Shown: positions 8,185 through 15,353 of the stretch, piece after piece | Position numbering within the stretch: position 1 is the first letter of the stretch | How the letters are laid out: each line of letters begins with the position of its first letter | From: an uncultured Eubacteriales bacterium | GTDB lineage: Bacteria; Bacillota; Clostridia; Christensenellales; Borkfalkiaceae | Direction: 5' to 3' | Length of the DNA: 51,371 nucleotides | Assembly: GCA_905210545.1 (NCBI GenBank) | Contig: CAJLXC010000001.1 | Coordinates: 1 to 51,371, forward strand | Program-made: the position numbers and the translations under genes | Notes under the pieces: generated by a model | The model's input: only the letters and a program-made list of their open reading frames with translations | Told to the model about the DNA's origin: nothing | Database searches by the model: none

Positions 8185-9010
8185 TTTTTATTACCTCTTT
8201 CTTATTTTTTATATTTATCATTTTCTTTTCCGAAACTTCTCCGTAGAAAAGAGAAGTGAGCATCGTTAAAACGTAAGCCTGAATGAGCGCGTGCAAAAGC
8301 GTGAACATAACGCCGACCACGACGGGCAGGACGAACGACAACGCCGAGAAATAATACACAAGCTCGGTTACGAGCGCACCCGACAAAAGCGCGCCGAACA
8401 GACGAAAGCTCATAGATATGGGCAGCGAGAAATCTTTTAAAGTTTTCCCTACTCCTTTGATACCGTTGGAAACTATTCCCCCGCCCAGAATCACGAGGTA
8501 CGATACACAACCCATCGTTATCGCACCGTTTATATCCGCAAGCGGCGCGGGAAGCGAAACCGAACGGTTAAGCGTCGTTACAGCCTGAAGTCCTAAAAGC
8601 TCGAACAGCGTTCCTATGAATATATAGGCGGCTGCCGTAAAAATGTACGCTCCCAGAAATTTGTTTCTGCCGGGACTGCTGCTCTTTGCCATATCGTCGA
8701 AAGTACCGACCGCGGTTTCTAAAACGAGCTGGAATTTTTTCGGAACGTAAGTGAATTTCGGGATAACGAAAATCCTTACGATAAGCGAAAAGACAAATAT
8801 CACGCCCGTTACCGTAAATGCGGAAACAAGTCCGGGATTTACTTCAAGCCCGAAAAGATTTATCTTATTCGTTTCGTGCAGAACCTCGTCGCGCATGGTT
8901 CCGTTTATACTCTCGCCGTTTTCTTTCGCGGGGATAAGGAATATCCCTACAAGAAGCGCGGCTATGATTATAAGCCCCGTGACGAGAACGATTATTTTTT
9001 TCTTTTTCAT
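8177..9010 (-). CDS. atpB: ATP synthase a subunit
   Basis: Membrane subunit that forms the ion half-channels, 277 residues. There is an N-terminal membrane anchor (residues 6-26), then helices including FTVTGVIFVFSLIVRIFVI. The essential Arg203 sits in the motif ISMSFRLFGALLSG; the residue after FRLFG, usually Asn, is Ala here. The last helices contain FTLLHALIQAYVLTML with the conserved Gln. Its ATG lies inside the stop of the DUF1275 gene (4-nt overlap), with GAGGTG in that gene's last codons as ribosome site. Confidence 0.95.
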   Translation of the reverse strand: MKKKKIIVLVTGLIIIAALLVGIFLIPAKENGESINGTMRDEVLHETNKINLFGLEVNPGLVSAFTVTGVIFVFSLIVRIFVIPKFTYVPKKFQLVLETAVGTFDDMAKSSSPGRNKFLGAYIFTAAAYIFIGTLFELLGLQAVTTLNRSVSLPAPLADINGAITMGCVSYLVILGGGIVSNGIKGVGKTLKDFSLPISMSFRLFGALLSGALVTELVYYFSALSFVLPVVVGVMFTLLHALIQAYVLTMLTSLFYGEVSEKKMINIKNKKEVIKNA

Positions 9011-9738
9011 AAGTTCACCTCCTCTGTATCCGATTTTTCGGCTTCCGCTTTCCCCGTTTCCGCCCCGTTCTCTTTATCGGCGTTTTCTTTACCGATAAAC
9101 GCGAGCAACGCTATAAACGTAAGCGCGGCGGAAAACATAATCGCATAGTTTCCGAAAGCTTTCTGCAGAAGATACCCCGCGCCCGCTCCGACGGCGAATA
9201 TTGCGACGACTGCGAGATACAATCCGAAACGCTTTAATGCCGATTTATCTTTTTTTGCGATCGCCGTAACGAACGAACCCGACATACGGACGATATTTCC
9301 GATACACATCGTGCTTGCGAAATCGTTGCCATAAATCCGGTCGAAGGAAAGCACCTGCATCGCGCAAGCGAGAGATATGAGAGCATTGGCGTACAGATTC
9401 ATACTTTGCGGCATAAACCCGACCGCAAACAGCGTAACCGATTCGACAAGCAGAACAACCTCTTTCCAGAATACTTTTCTTTTGTCGAACAGGAAAAAGA
9501 GAGTTTTTGCGAGAATCGCTCCGAGCGCGAAAAACGCTACGGGAACGAGGTATTTCAGTACGCCCGCCATATCTCCGTTTACCAGATTAACGCTTAAAAA
9601 CACTATATTCCCCGTCTGCGCGTTCGCAAAAACGCCGTCGCGGCAAAAATAAGAATAAGCGTCCTGCAATCCGCCCGATATTATAATGAATACGAGCATT
9701 AGCATAGATTGCGAAATTTTGTTTTTTGTCTTTTTCAT
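9007..9738 (-). CDS. DUF1275 (YoaK-like) membrane protein, first gene of the atp operon
   Basis: A 243-residue membrane protein with about six hydrophobic helices. The family features are ISGGLQDAYSYFCRDGVFAN, AQTGNIVFL, and later NDFASTMCIGNIVRM. The last 30 residues are a charged Glu/Lys tail. DUF1275 proteins have no established biochemical role. Its place is unusual: it sits where atpI or atpZ is commonly found and overlaps atpB by 4 nt, so it is co-transcribed with the ATP synthase. A promoter lies at 9769-9797. Confidence 0.88.
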   Translation of the reverse strand: MKKTKNKISQSMLMLVFIIISGGLQDAYSYFCRDGVFANAQTGNIVFLSVNLVNGDMAGVLKYLVPVAFFALGAILAKTLFFLFDKRKVFWKEVVLLVESVTLFAVGFMPQSMNLYANALISLACAMQVLSFDRIYGNDFASTMCIGNIVRMSGSFVTAIAKKDKSALKRFGLYLAVVAIFAVGAGAGYLLQKAFGNYAIMFSAALTFIALLAFIGKENADKENGAETGKAEAEKSDTEEVNL

Positions 9739-9747
9739 AAAACTTCC

Positions 9748-9776
9748 TTGACATATCTTACATATTACAGTATAAT
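9748..9776 (+). promoter_or_regulatory. Consensus promoter of the LysR gene
   Basis: TTGACA at 9748-9753, a 17-bp spacer, and TATAAT at 9771-9776 is a perfect housekeeping-sigma promoter directed at the LysR gene. Predicted start is near 9783, with a leader of about 66 nt. The -10 box overlaps the -10 box of the opposing atp operon promoter. Confidence 0.8.
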
Positions 9777-9797
9777 CCTTTCGTAGATATCTGTAAA
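9769..9797 (-). promoter_or_regulatory. Promoter of the DUF1275-ATP synthase operon
   Basis: On the minus strand TTTACA (9792-9797), a 17-bp spacer, and TATACT (9769-9774). Transcription would start near 9762, 24 nt before the DUF1275 ATG. The palindrome AGATATCT at 9786-9793 lies in and next to the -35 region and is a possible regulator site. Confidence 0.7.
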
Positions 9798-9848
9798 ATA
9801 TATATTTATAATGCTTGCCATTTATTTTTGATATGGAGAAAAGTCAAA

Positions 9849-10736
9849 GTGAACACTAATTTCGAAAACTATAAAACCTTTTATTTCGTAGCGAAATACG
9901 GCAATATCACCGCCGCGGCGGAGGCGTTATACTCCGAACAACCCAACGTTACGAGGGCGATAAAAAATCTCGAACGGGATCTCGGGTGCGTGTTGTTCAC
10001 GCGCTCTAACAAAGGCGTTACGCTGACCCCCGAGGGCGAAAAACTATATAGGAGAGTTTCTATCGCATATGAACAGATCGCCGCCGCAGAGGAAGAACTT
10101 TCGCGTTATAACGGTTTCGAAGAGGGAATTTTAAGAATAGGCGTTTCGGAAACCGCCCTGCACGAAGTTCTGCTTTCCGCGCTTTGCAAGTTTCACTCTT
10201 TATACCCTAAAATCAAATTCAATCTTATCAACCTTACCAACGCTCAGGCTATCGGCGCGGTTAAAAATCAGGCGGTGGATTTCGTGCTTATCGCAACGCC
10301 TTTCGACCTCGATAAATCCCTGAAATCCGTTCCGATAAAGAAATTTCAGGATATCGTCGTTTGCGGGGAAAGATACAAATATCTCACGGGTGAAAAAGTA
10401 AGGCTGGAAGAGCTTACGAAACACTGTATCGTCAGCCTTAACAAAACAAGCAAAACTTACGAATATTACAGAAAAATATTCGGAAAATACGGGCTCGAAT
10501 TTTTGCCGGACATCGAAGTTTCCACGTCAAATCAGATTCTGCCGATCGTTCAGAACAATTTAGGGATAGGATTTATCCCCGCTTCGTTTGCCGAAAAGGA
10601 AATCGCAAACGGCGAAGTTTTCAGGCTCGAAACGGAAGAAACAATTTTCCCGCGCGAAGTTTGCCTTATAAAACGCGCCGATTTTTCCTTATCCGTCGCC
10701 GCCAAAGAATTTGAAAAATTATTGACTGAATCTTAA
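9849..10736 (+). CDS. LysR-family transcriptional regulator
   Basis: A 295-residue regulator. The GTG at 9849 is chosen because GGAG sits 10 nt upstream; an in-frame TTG at 9828 has no such site. The winged HTH is at about residues 5-65 (NITAAAEALYSEQPNVTRAI, then LFTRSNKGVTLTPEGEKLY). The rest is a periplasmic-binding-like effector domain (EGILRIGVSETALHEVLL...). The gene is divergent from the DUF1275-atp operon with overlapping promoters, the usual arrangement for a LysR protein that controls its neighbour and itself. The effector is unknown. Confidence 0.92.
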   Translation: MNTNFENYKTFYFVAKYGNITAAAEALYSEQPNVTRAIKNLERDLGCVLFTRSNKGVTLTPEGEKLYRRVSIAYEQIAAAEEELSRYNGFEEGILRIGVSETALHEVLLSALCKFHSLYPKIKFNLINLTNAQAIGAVKNQAVDFVLIATPFDLDKSLKSVPIKKFQDIVVCGERYKYLTGEKVRLEELTKHCIVSLNKTSKTYEYYRKIFGKYGLEFLPDIEVSTSNQILPIVQNNLGIGFIPASFAEKEIANGEVFRLETEETIFPREVCLIKRADFSLSVAAKEFEKLLTES

Positions 10737-10770
10737 AAAAAAACGGTTCTTTTGAAAGAACCGTTTTTTT
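10734..10770 (+). terminator. Terminator of the LysR gene
   Basis: AAACGGTTCTTT and AAAGAACCGTTT pair around a 2-nt loop, with an A tract before and seven T after. It starts at the LysR stop codon. Confidence 0.88.
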
Positions 10771-10840
10771 AAATTGAGAAAGTTTTTTAAAGTCGCAATC
10801 CCCGAAGTCAACGAAAATGGACAAAATTGTTGCGTAAATG

Positions 10841-10876
10841 AAAAAAGAGCCAAACTCAATAGCGAGTCTGACTCTT
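10841..10876 (-). terminator. Intrinsic terminator
   Basis: On the minus strand a 13-bp stem with two G-U pairs (AAGAGTCAGACTC / GAGTTTGGCTCTT) is followed by TTTTTT. It lies just after the possible small ORF at 10893-11018. Confidence 0.65.
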
Positions 10877-10892
10877 GGTATTATCAAAGTTT

Positions 10893-11018
10893 TCAGCGAC
10901 AATTTTTCCCGTTTACTTCGGCTTTTAACTGTGCTACAACGGGGTGGCGAAAGGCAAAAAACCGGAGCGGTATCTTTATTGTTATGTCTTTTGAAAAAAC
11001 TGTTATACGGTCTTTCAT
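10893..11018 (-). CDS. Possible 41-residue protein
   Basis: An ATG-initiated frame on the minus strand (MKDRITVFSKDITIKIPLRF, then a basic stretch ending AEVNGKNCR) stops about 20 nt before a good terminator. There is no clear ribosome site and no family is recognised. It may be a gene relic, since other coding fragments lie next to it. Confidence 0.22.
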   Translation of the reverse strand: MKDRITVFSKDITIKIPLRFFAFRHPVVAQLKAEVNGKNCR

Positions 11019-11043
11019 AGCAAGCATCTGTTTTTAAGCATAG

Positions 11044-11071
11044 AAAAAGCCGAGCGATTAAACGCCCGGCT
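11044..11071 (-). terminator. Intrinsic terminator downstream of tRNA-Ser
   Basis: AGCCGGGCG and CGCTCGGCT pair around TTTAAT on the minus strand, with TTTTT after. It overlaps the stop codon of the gene fragment at 11058-11174 and would end the tRNA-Ser transcript. Confidence 0.7.
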
Positions 11072-11174
11072 GATTCTTCTTTTTGCCGTTCAAATCGACT
11101 TTTATGCCGAAATTTTCGTTAGAAAAGAACAATACGAACTCTAACTTATCGTCAGGGTTCGTATTATTCCCTAA
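11058..11174 (-). pseudogene. 3' coding fragment abutting tRNA-Ser
   Basis: The minus-strand frame reads directly out of the tRNA 3' end as NTNPDDKLEFVLFFSNENFG, then IKVDLNGKKKNQPGV, to TAA at 11058-11060. Its composition is protein-like and polar, but no start codon exists before the tRNA. This looks like the tail of a gene whose 5' part was lost by recombination at the tRNA. No family is recognised. Confidence 0.4.
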
Positions 11175-11267
11175 TGGCGGAGAAAGAGGGATTTGAACCC
11201 TCGCTACGGTTTAAGCCATACTACTCCCTTAGCAGGGGAGCCCCTTGAGCCACTTGGGTATTTCTCC
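11175..11267 (-). tRNA. tRNA-Ser (GCT)
   Basis: A 93-nt class II tRNA with long variable arm. The acceptor GGAGAAA/TTTCTCC is perfect, the anticodon loop CTGCTAA gives GCT, the T arm is GAGGG-TTCAAAT-CCCTC, the discriminator is G, and CCA is encoded. Confidence 0.96.
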
Positions 11268-11478
11268 TTACCGTTACTGTATAAAGCACACGCACAAGAC
11301 GTTTCACGTATATGCTATGTTATCATAATTTATTTATTTTGTCAAAGTATTTTGATAAATTTATTAAAATTAAAACGAAATAATTTAAAATGCAAAAAGA
11401 ATAAAAACTCCCGCAATAATTTTGCGTTTTATCGGACGGCAAGCTTATTTATAACTTTTAATAAAGCATTATGCGGCT

Positions 11479-12369
11479 TTATTGCGGTTCTTTTACAATG
11501 TCCGTATTTTCACGTGTTCGAGTTCCTTCTATAAGGACTGTTTTTACCGCATTATATTTATCTACACGTATAAGTTTTGACGATACCGGCTTTCCGTTTA
11601 GCGTTTTTATCAGCAGACCTTCGCTTTTATAACCGTTCCTCCCGTAAGAAAGAACTTTCCTTTCCCCTTCGAACAACTCGGGATAATCTCCTTTTTCGTC
11701 TTTTACCACTTCATAAACGGTTGAGGGGATTTCTTCGGTAATTCGGCTTTGACGAACGTATTTCTCGGTCATGGGTTCGCCGAATATGCATACCCTTATA
11801 ACGGCATCATCGGCAAAAACGCGAACGACAACGGGGTTGTGAGTGTCATTACAAAACTTCAGATCCGCGCTCCCGGAATTGACCATAGCGTCAAACGACG
11901 GCGCAACGTAAGAAACGGGCAGGCTGTGCGGATGATATTCCGTAACCGTAAGCCCCGCTAATAATACGGCGTTATATAAAGTAGTAGAAACCTGACACAC
12001 GCCGCCGCCCACTCCGTCCGTAAATTTTCCGCCGACAATGATTTTGGCTTTTTTATATCCTCTTTTTTCCGTTCTTTCGCCGACGGTAAAATTAAAAGAA
12101 AATTCCCCGCCGACATCCACAAACGTTTTGTCAAGCGCGGCGGCGGCGGTTTTTATGTTGTGCTTGCGCTCCACAGAAGACGTGGGATAAGACGTAAAAA
12201 ATTCCGACCTTATGCATAGTTCTGCAGGTTGCAAATCGTAAAACGGCATTGCTCCCGACGCCATAACCGATACCGAAGCTGTGGCAGTCAAGAACACAAC
12301 AAATAAAATAAGACTTATTAAAATCGATTTTACCGATAATTTTTTAAGAAACAAGCGATTGAAAAACAT
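11479..12369 (-). CDS. VanW family protein
   Basis: A 296-residue envelope protein with one N-terminal membrane segment (about residues 13-37). The VanW core has FVDVGGEFSFNFTVGERTEK, then GGGVCQVSTTLYNA at 121-134, and EYHPHSLPVSYV. The C-terminal part resembles the beta-rich region that often follows VanW. VanW occurs in some vancomycin-resistance clusters but is widespread in sporulating Firmicutes without such a link, and its biochemistry is unknown. No vancomycin genes are nearby. No good ribosome site precedes the ATG. Confidence 0.88.
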   Translation of the reverse strand: MFFNRLFLKKLSVKSILISLILFVVFLTATASVSVMASGAMPFYDLQPAELCIRSEFFTSYPTSSVERKHNIKTAAAALDKTFVDVGGEFSFNFTVGERTEKRGYKKAKIIVGGKFTDGVGGGVCQVSTTLYNAVLLAGLTVTEYHPHSLPVSYVAPSFDAMVNSGSADLKFCNDTHNPVVVRVFADDAVIRVCIFGEPMTEKYVRQSRITEEIPSTVYEVVKDEKGDYPELFEGERKVLSYGRNGYKSEGLLIKTLNGKPVSSKLIRVDKYNAVKTVLIEGTRTRENTDIVKEPQ

Positions 12370-12437
12370 TTATAAAACGAGTATGCGTAAAAACCCGCTC
12401 TTTAATACCGACCGCCGATTTAAATAGTAAAAAATGC

Positions 12438-12466
12438 TTGCCAAACCCGTTATAATGTGGTAAAAT
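12438..12466 (+). promoter_or_regulatory. Promoter of tRNA-Val
   Basis: TTGCCA (12438-12443), a 17-bp spacer, and an extended -10 TGG-TAAAAT (12461-12466) place the start about 6 nt before the tRNA. A second TATAAT at 12451 could also serve, but has a weak -35. Confidence 0.6.
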
Positions 12467-12478
12467 ATTTGTTGCAAT

Positions 12479-12555
12479 GGAGACGTAGCTCAGTTGGTTA
12501 GAGCGCTCGCTTCACATGCGAGAGGTCTAGGGTTCAAGTCCCTACGCCTCTACCA
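12479..12555 (+). tRNA. tRNA-Val (CAC)
   Basis: A 77-nt cloverleaf with CCA encoded. The anticodon loop TTCACAT gives CAC (Val). The T arm TAGGG-TTCAAGT-CCCTA is perfect. The acceptor GGAGACG/CGCCTCT has one A-C mismatch and a terminal G-U. Confidence 0.95.
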
Positions 12556-12558
12556 TTC

Positions 12559-12591
12559 CGGCTGAAAACGAAGCGTTTTCAGCCGTTTTTT
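12559..12591 (+). terminator. Terminator of tRNA-Val
   Basis: A perfect 12-bp stem (12559-12570 with 12574-12585, CGGCTGAAAACG) with AAG loop and six T, beginning 4 nt after the tRNA. Confidence 0.88.
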
Positions 12592-12650
12592 ATGTCTTTT
12601 GACCACTCGAAAGGCTCTGCAAAGGGGTTTTTGCCCACTTTGCGGGGTAA
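12591..12650 (+). repeat. Dispersed repeat, copy B
   Basis: ATGTCTTTTGACCACTCGAA, AGGCTCTGCAAAGG and GCCCACTTTGCGGGG directly follow the tRNA-Val terminator. The block matches copy A at 190-250 (opposite strand) with only a few differences. Confidence 0.7.
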
Positions 12651-12700
12651 TTTTTTTTAAAATAATTATTTCCGGCTAACTTTTTGGGCAGTAAATTGTT

Positions 12701-12891
12701 TGGAGCTGGTGAGCGGACTTGCTTCTCTCGAGACTCCCGCAAAACAGTCCACAGGACTGTTTTTTCGCCTTTCGGCGAACACGCAAACTTCGTTTGCTCG
12801 CTCCTAATTCAAGTCCGCTACTTTTCACTAAAAAACAACGCGGAACGCAAAAGCGTTCCGCGTTGTTTTATGGAGCTGGTGAGCGGACTTG
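12701..12891. repeat. Direct repeat of the tRNA-Thr 3' end flanking a 3-hairpin module
   Basis: The last 21 nt of the tRNA-Thr gene (TGGAGCTGGTGAGCGGACTTG) occur at 12871-12891 and again at 12701-12721, a spacing of exactly 170 bp. Inside, AGCGGACTTG (12712-12721) pairs with CAAGTCCGCT (12810-12819). Between these arms are three hairpins: 12741-12763 (10-bp stem), 12764-12779 (6 bp) and 12783-12797 (6 bp). The module resembles an attachment-site duplication around a minimal tRNA-derived element. Confidence 0.65.
12831..12869 (-). terminator. Terminator of tRNA-Thr
   Basis: A 17-bp perfect stem (12832-12848 with 12853-12869) with a 4-nt loop and a T run on the minus strand, starting 2 nt after the tRNA CCA end. 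Confidence 0.85.
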
Positions 12892-12946
12892 AACCGCTGA
12901 CCTGCTGATTACGAATCAGCTGCTCTACCGACTGAGCCACACCAGC
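12871..12946 (-). tRNA. tRNA-Thr (CGT)
   Basis: A 76-nt cloverleaf with perfect acceptor GCTGGTG/CACCAGC and T stem AGCGG/CCGCT. The anticodon loop TTCGTAA gives CGT (Thr), and CCA is encoded. Confidence 0.97.
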
Positions 12947-13068
12947 ATTGCGACGCTTTTTAACGCGTCGCGTTATCGCTATTTTTCGGATAGCCTTAAC
13001 ATATTATCACAATTTTGAAAAAATATCAACGATTTTTACCGTTTGCTAAAAACTTTTTTGCTTTTTAT

Positions 13069-13902
13069 TTAATACTCGCCTTCTTCTATGCAAAAACCGC
13101 GGTTTTTAAGCCAGACCAAAGCTAATTTTACCCAAATCTGAACGGGTTCGTTTACGGTAAACACTTCTTCGTCGGCAAGCGACAAGCCGTGCTGTCCTTC
13201 TGCAAAAACGTGTAATTCAAACGGAACGTTGTGTTTTTTGCACGCGAGCGCGTAATACAAGCTGTTTTCGGACGGAACGCAGTCGTCGTTTGCCGTTGTC
13301 CAGATAAACGCGGGCGAAGAGTTCTCTTTTACACTGTTTTCAAGCGACAGGCTTTTTTCAAGCTCTGCGTTACCGGCGCAGATATTATCGAAGCTGCCCC
13401 TATGCACCTTTACTCCGGAAGAAATGACGGGATAAGAAAGAATAACCGCGTCCGGTCTTGCGAGCGAAATTTTATCGCCCAAAAGTTTTTTTGCGTCTTC
13501 CGAATCGAAAAGATTTGCAAGCATAGCGCAAAGATGTCCTCCCGCGGAAAAGCCTATCGCGGCAACGCGGTCGGCGATTACGCCGAGCTTTGCGGCGTTT
13601 TCTCTGATATAAACCATCGCCATAAGCCCTTCGTTAAGCTGCGCGGGATAAGCGACGGGCGCGCAGGAATATTCCAGCACGAACGTATTGTAGCTCTCTG
13701 CGAGAAACTTAAAAGCAACAGGCTCTTTTTCTCTCTGCGAAACGTAAGAATACCCGCCGCCGCCGATAACGAGCATAGCGGGGCGCAGACGGTTGGGGCG
13801 GCGTTCCGTAGGTCCGTGAACGTAAGTCACGAGATAACCGCAGCCGTTCTGCGGGCGTTTCAATCCGAAATATTCGTATAAATCCACTTTTTCGGTAATC
13901 AT
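13069..13902 (-). CDS. Alpha/beta hydrolase, esterase-like
   Basis: About 277 residues from the ATG at 13902, which has CGGAG 8 nt upstream; a start at 13923 would add seven basic residues without a better site. It is an acetyl-esterase or BD-FAE type hydrolase. RPAMLVIGGGGYSYVSQRE corresponds to the oxyanion region, the nucleophile is Ser119 in GFSAGGH, and likely Asp (about 207, TANDDCVP) and His238 (EGQHG) complete the triad. There is no signal peptide, so it is cytoplasmic. Deacetylation of sugars or small esters is likely, but the substrate is unknown. Confidence 0.85.
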   Translation of the reverse strand: MITEKVDLYEYFGLKRPQNGCGYLVTYVHGPTERRPNRLRPAMLVIGGGGYSYVSQREKEPVAFKFLAESYNTFVLEYSCAPVAYPAQLNEGLMAMVYIRENAAKLGVIADRVAAIGFSAGGHLCAMLANLFDSEDAKKLLGDKISLARPDAVILSYPVISSGVKVHRGSFDNICAGNAELEKSLSLENSVKENSSPAFIWTTANDDCVPSENSLYYALACKKHNVPFELHVFAEGQHGLSLADEEVFTVNEPVQIWVKLALVWLKNRGFCIEEGEY

Positions 13903-13982
13903 ATATTTTCTCCGAGACTTCATTCAAGCTTTTATCATTTTAACACACGAGGAAAAAAATTACAACGGTTTAGCTTATTTTA

Positions 13983-14011
13983 TTGAAAAAAAGGAAAAAA
14001 TCGGTTATACT
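13983..14011 (+). promoter_or_regulatory. Promoter giving a leaderless DUF6062 mRNA
   Basis: TTGAAA (13983-13988), a 17-bp spacer, and TATACT (14006-14011). The ATG begins 6 nt after the -10 box, so the expected first transcribed base is the A of the start codon. No ribosome site precedes the ATG in the usual window. Confidence 0.7.
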
Positions 14012-14017
14012 TTATTT

Positions 14018-14692
14018 ATGGGTTATCATATCGACACGGGACTTATCAAAGACAAGTTCAAAGAAGACACGGAATGTCCGTTATGCAAAATAAGAAAGGT
14101 TGCCGAAAAGCAGTTTTTGCACGAGTTTTTAAACGACGCGGTTATGGCGGACGATTGCAGAATAGAAGTGCGTAAAAAGGGATTTTGCGCGGAACACTTC
14201 GGCAAACTGTTCGCGGGGCAGAATAAGCTTTCCGTAGCGTTGCAGACGGAAACCCGCGCGGAAGCGGTGAGCGATCTCTTTTCCCCCGTAAAATCCGCGG
14301 GGCAAGCAAAAAAACGCGCCAAAGAGATAGAAAATTCGCTTTCGCATTGCGTTATCTGCGACCTTTTGGAAGAAAGCATGATAAAATACTACAAAACGGT
14401 GGCTCAGCTTTTCGCACGCGAAAAAGAGTTTTTCAAGACCTTACATTCTTCGCGCGGGTTCTGCTTTCATCATTACGCGGAACTCCTGAAATATTCCGCT
14501 TCTGCGGGCTTTATGACAAAAGAATACCTTAAAGTATTGTCCGACGTACAGTCGCGCAACTTTAAAAGGCTTTCCGACGAGCTTAAAGCGTTCTGCGTTA
14601 AGCACGATTACAGAAACGCGAACGAGCCGCTCGGCAATGCTGAAACCGCTCTGCCGAGAGCGGGAGAAAAATTTTACGGCAAAAAAGACTGA
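14018..14692 (+). CDS. DUF6062 family protein
   Basis: A 224-residue Cys/His-containing cytoplasmic protein. It has the DUF6062 layout: ECPLCKIRKVAEKQFLHEFL near the N terminus, GFCAEHFGKLF, a second CxxC pair in HCVICDLLEESMIKYYKTV, and RGFCFHHYAELLKYS. The paired CxxC and CxxHH motifs suggest metal binding, but the function is unknown. It stands alone with a near-perfect promoter directly at the ATG, implying a leaderless mRNA. It converges with ysxC and shares a terminator. Confidence 0.85.
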   Translation: MGYHIDTGLIKDKFKEDTECPLCKIRKVAEKQFLHEFLNDAVMADDCRIEVRKKGFCAEHFGKLFAGQNKLSVALQTETRAEAVSDLFSPVKSAGQAKKRAKEIENSLSHCVICDLLEESMIKYYKTVAQLFAREKEFFKTLHSSRGFCFHHYAELLKYSASAGFMTKEYLKVLSDVQSRNFKRLSDELKAFCVKHDYRNANEPLGNAETALPRAGEKFYGKKD

Positions 14693-14757
14693 TATTTAAG
14701 CCGTTTTCCGCAACATAACGGCAATATCATAGAGATACGGCATTTTAAAAATATCCG

Positions 14758-14792
14758 AAAAGGCGGCAAAGCTCAGAGCTTTGCCGCCTTTT
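14758..14792. terminator. Shared bidirectional terminator
   Basis: A nearly uninterrupted 17-bp inverted repeat (AAAAGGCGGCAAAGCTC and its complement) lies between the convergent DUF6062 and ysxC genes. It includes the last six ysxC codons and stop, so the hairpin is built into the coding end. Confidence 0.85.
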
Positions 14793-15351
14793 CTATTGCG
14801 GAAAAAATTTCCTGTTTGCCTGCCCCCGTTTCTGCGGAAGAAGCTATTATATCGCCTGTTCCCACTTTTAACGCGGCGGCGATTTTGTTCAGCTGCGGTT
14901 TAACGTTCGCGCGGGAAAGCTTGTCCGCTTTCGTCGCGACGAGAATAAACGGCAACGCGTAATGATAAAGATAGCCGACCATAGCCATATCGTCCGCGGT
15001 GGGCAGATGTCTTATATCCACAAGCGAAACCACGAGCGCAAGCTTCTGCGTGGCGAAAAACTCGTCCATAAGCCTGCCCCATCTCTCTTTTTCTTCCTTG
15101 CTGACCTTTGCGTACCCGTACCCCGGTAGATCCGCGAGGACGAATTCGTCGAAGTCGAAATAATTTATAAGTCGGGTTCTGCCCGGCGTGTCGGATGTTT
15201 TTGCGAGCTTTTTATTCGAGCCGAGCATATTGATAAGCGAAGACTTGCCCACGTTTGACTTTCCCGATATTGCGACTATCGGTTTATCGGTAACGTAAAA
15301 CCTGTCCGCGCTGTTCACGCTGGTTATGAATTTCGCGGTAAAAGGCTTCAT
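14773..15351 (-). CDS. ysxC: Ribosome biogenesis GTPase YsxC/EngB
   Basis: A 192-residue GTPase for late 50S assembly. G1 is GKSNVGKS, G3 is LPGYGYAKVSKEEKERWG, G4 is TKADK, and the C terminus has the SSAETG G5 box. The ATG at 15351 is preferred because GGGGGTG lies just upstream; a GTG at 15357 is possible. It overlaps or directly follows the lon stop, as often seen in Firmicutes. Confidence 0.93.
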   Translation of the reverse strand: MKPFTAKFITSVNSADRFYVTDKPIVAISGKSNVGKSSLINMLGSNKKLAKTSDTPGRTRLINYFDFDEFVLADLPGYGYAKVSKEEKERWGRLMDEFFATQKLALVVSLVDIRHLPTADDMAMVGYLYHYALPFILVATKADKLSRANVKPQLNKIAAALKVGTGDIIASSAETGAGKQEIFSAIEKAAKL

Positions 15352-15353
15352 TC

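Noticed and set aside
10774..11037. 87-residue plus-strand frame after the LysR gene
   Set aside because: It begins inside the LysR terminator region, has no ribosome site and crosses another hairpin.
11479..12369. Vancomycin resistance cluster
   Set aside because: Only a VanW-like protein is present, a family widespread outside resistance clusters; no vanR/S/H/A/X genes.
12684..12908. 74-residue plus-strand frame ending in the antisense of tRNA-Thr
   Set aside because: It is made of the tRNA-derived repeat and hairpins; the ending (VSGLEPLTC) is the typical translation of an antisense tRNA.
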